A stretch of DNA of 31,245 nucleotides from Gnetum montanum. Taxonomy: Eukaryota; Streptophyta; Gnetopsida; Gnetales; Gnetaceae. Location: contig MNCI01006657.1 of NCBI GenBank assembly GCA_015680685.1, forward strand, positions 9,544 through 40,788. The letters are read 5' to 3'. The notes below the pieces were generated by a model that worked only from the letters and a program-made list of their open reading frames with translations, ran no database searches and was not told the origin of the DNA. Positions within the stretch are counted from its first letter, which is position 1, and each line of letters opens with the position of its first letter. Both the position numbers and the translations under genes were made by a program. Shown here piece by piece: positions 29,917 to 31,245 of this stretch.

Positions 29917-31245
29917 ATGTCTCTCTCACAAGACTATAATAATGCCACATCTAGTTAGGTAATTCATTGGAGAACCAATGAATATTATGACAATGAAGAT
30001 TGGAGTACGAAACCTGAGTTGGGGGTTTCTTATAAACATAAATGAAGACAACGTCGTCCCAACACATGAAAGCATAACTTACCCGATGATGATGAACCCC
30101 TACTGGCCACTACAAGCTTAATGGAAATACAAGAGGCTGTTCAAATAGCTCGTAGGCATCGTAAGGAAAGTTGTCTACCCATGCTTGATTTAAACAACTT
30201 TTCCAAGTTTTCAAGAGGCTATGATTCAGATCCACAACAACATTTACAAGCCTTCTATGATGCTTGTACATGGAAAAATATTGATAATGGGTGGCAAAAA
30301 CTTAAGCTCTTTCCTCTGACACTCGTTGGCCAAGAAAAAGTATGGTATAGGTCGTTAAAACCAAAATCAATTCGACGTTGGCTGACAATGGTAAAACTTT
30401 TCAACGAAAGATATCAAACCTATGCAAGAGTGTCAACCTTGAGGAGAAAAATCCAAGAATGGAAAAAAGCACAACATGAACCTTTGGACATGGCCTTAGA
30501 AAGATATTATGCACTATTAAATAGCTGCCCAAGCCATGGGTTCTCTGAGGAAAGGATAATGTACCATATCATAGATGGGCTTCGTAATGAAACAAGGGAG
30601 ACCCTAGGGATGTACACCCAAGGTCAACTATATGAGCTACGAACCCATTAATTCCAAGAGCTTATCAAGAAGATAGTAAAAGAAGAAGAAGAAATAGCCA
30701 AATGGGATAATGTTGAAAGTTCTTAACAGGACCAAAATCTTAACTTAACAAGGATCCATGATCATGAAGAGGAGAAATCAACTCACTTCAAGGAGGTGGA
30801 ATCATCTTTACCAATCCTGCAATCACTAGATGAAATTGAGGCAAAGATTAATAAGATGATGGACTAGGTACATGAAAGATGTGGAGAATATGCCAACATT
30901 ATTAGAGGAAAAACTATGCTAAATCAAGAAACAGGACAAGACACATGCGATAATCGAAACAAAGTGTAGAAGAGAATAGGGATAAGACCTTAATTGCCAA
31001 TCATATATATCAATGTAACATCTGTCGATATGATCACCCCAAAGGCCAATTGTCTAGTTGTGTCACATTTACATGAGCATTGGGGAGGAATGTTACATGC
31101 AGAGCTCGTACAAAAATATTTTGTCCAACCACAGTGGCAAAAACCTCAATCATGGGGGAGGCCACCACCAACTAGACCATACCCTTCGTATGTCGCAGCA
31201 CCAAATGCTTATTATGTTCAACACCCTATTTCTCCAACAAGATCA
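29917..31245 (+). pseudogene. Gag of the plus-strand Athila-like element, degenerate, 3' partial
   Basis: An ATG at 29917 in a good context (accATGt) opens a frame 120 nt after the primer site. The frame is kept for most of the remaining 1.3 kb, broken by in-frame stops at 29956, 30043, 30067, 30652, 30724, 30865, 30967 and 30991. The longest open part, 30121-30651, holds the capsid-like retrotransposon gag domain: LDLNNFSKFSRGY, QQHLQAFYDAC, WQKLKLFPLTLVG, KVWYRSLKP, LFNERYQTYARVSTLRRKI and IIDGLRNETRETLG. A zinc knuckle (CNICRYDHPKGQ, from 31014) lies in another frame, so small indels flank it. A Pro/Tyr-rich tail follows (PQWQKPQSWGRPPP). Every stop can be reached from CAA, CAG or CGA by one C-to-T change. 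Gag would form the particle that packages element RNA. Pol lies beyond the window. Confidence 0.88.

Noticed and set aside
1-31245. CRISPR arrays, bacterial operons, or tRNA/rRNA genes.
   Set aside because: None seen. The tandem arrays have no spacers of constant length with unique sequence, and the context is that of a plant nucleus.

Overview
The window looks like intergenic DNA from a large, repeat-rich land-plant nuclear genome. I see no intact host gene. It holds plant-type Ty3/gypsy retrotransposons with long LTRs and a tRNA-Asp-type primer site, a decayed copy of the plant mitochondrial gene nad3, and what looks like part of a plant mitochondrial group II intron. The low gene density and deeply decayed elements would suit a conifer or other gymnosperm, but the sequence alone does not prove that.

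Layout. (1) 1-366 is the intact C-terminal end of a Ty3/gypsy integrase of Tat/Ogre type. It is followed at once by a stretch to about 5.7 kb that is rich in GC and CpG compared with the rest and is built from several unrelated tandem arrays (periods of about 30, 80, 17-21, 21 and 180 bp) plus a cluster of similar hairpins. Nearly all of these carry the word GCGTA or CGTAAA. (2) About 5.7-19.1 kb is AT-rich, non-coding and CpG-poor. It contains a dispersed repeat family with motifs such as 'ggggactcattccc' and 'ccctagtcattccctagc', a 97-bp direct repeat, the nad3 pseudogene (11561-11908), a probable mitochondrial intron piece (about 15700-15990) and an (AC)n microsatellite. (3) 19115 to about 27010 is a decayed Athila-like Ty3 element on the minus strand. 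Its 3' LTR (860 bp), polypurine tract, long 3' untranslated region, integrase, RNase H, reverse transcriptase, protease and gag can all be followed, but no 5' LTR was found. (4) About 27010-28906 is AT-rich with no supportable gene. (5) 28907-31245 is the start of a second element of the same family on the plus strand: a complete 872-bp 5' LTR, primer-binding site, leader and degenerate gag that runs off the window.

The two Athila-like copies explain each other. Their LTRs share TGATGA...TCATCA ends, matching TATA and AATAAA spacing, and a conserved tail, while their gags share colinear segments and an unusual zinc knuckle. Comparing them shows stop codons created by C-to-T or G-to-A changes. 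An Asp-to-Asn change has also removed one catalytic aspartate from each of protease, RNase H and integrase in the older copy. That pattern suggests decay by deamination of methylated cytosines. The first 5.7 kb looks younger, with an intact reading frame and many CpGs. The most unusual feature is the set of structurally different arrays and hairpins built on one GCGTA word.
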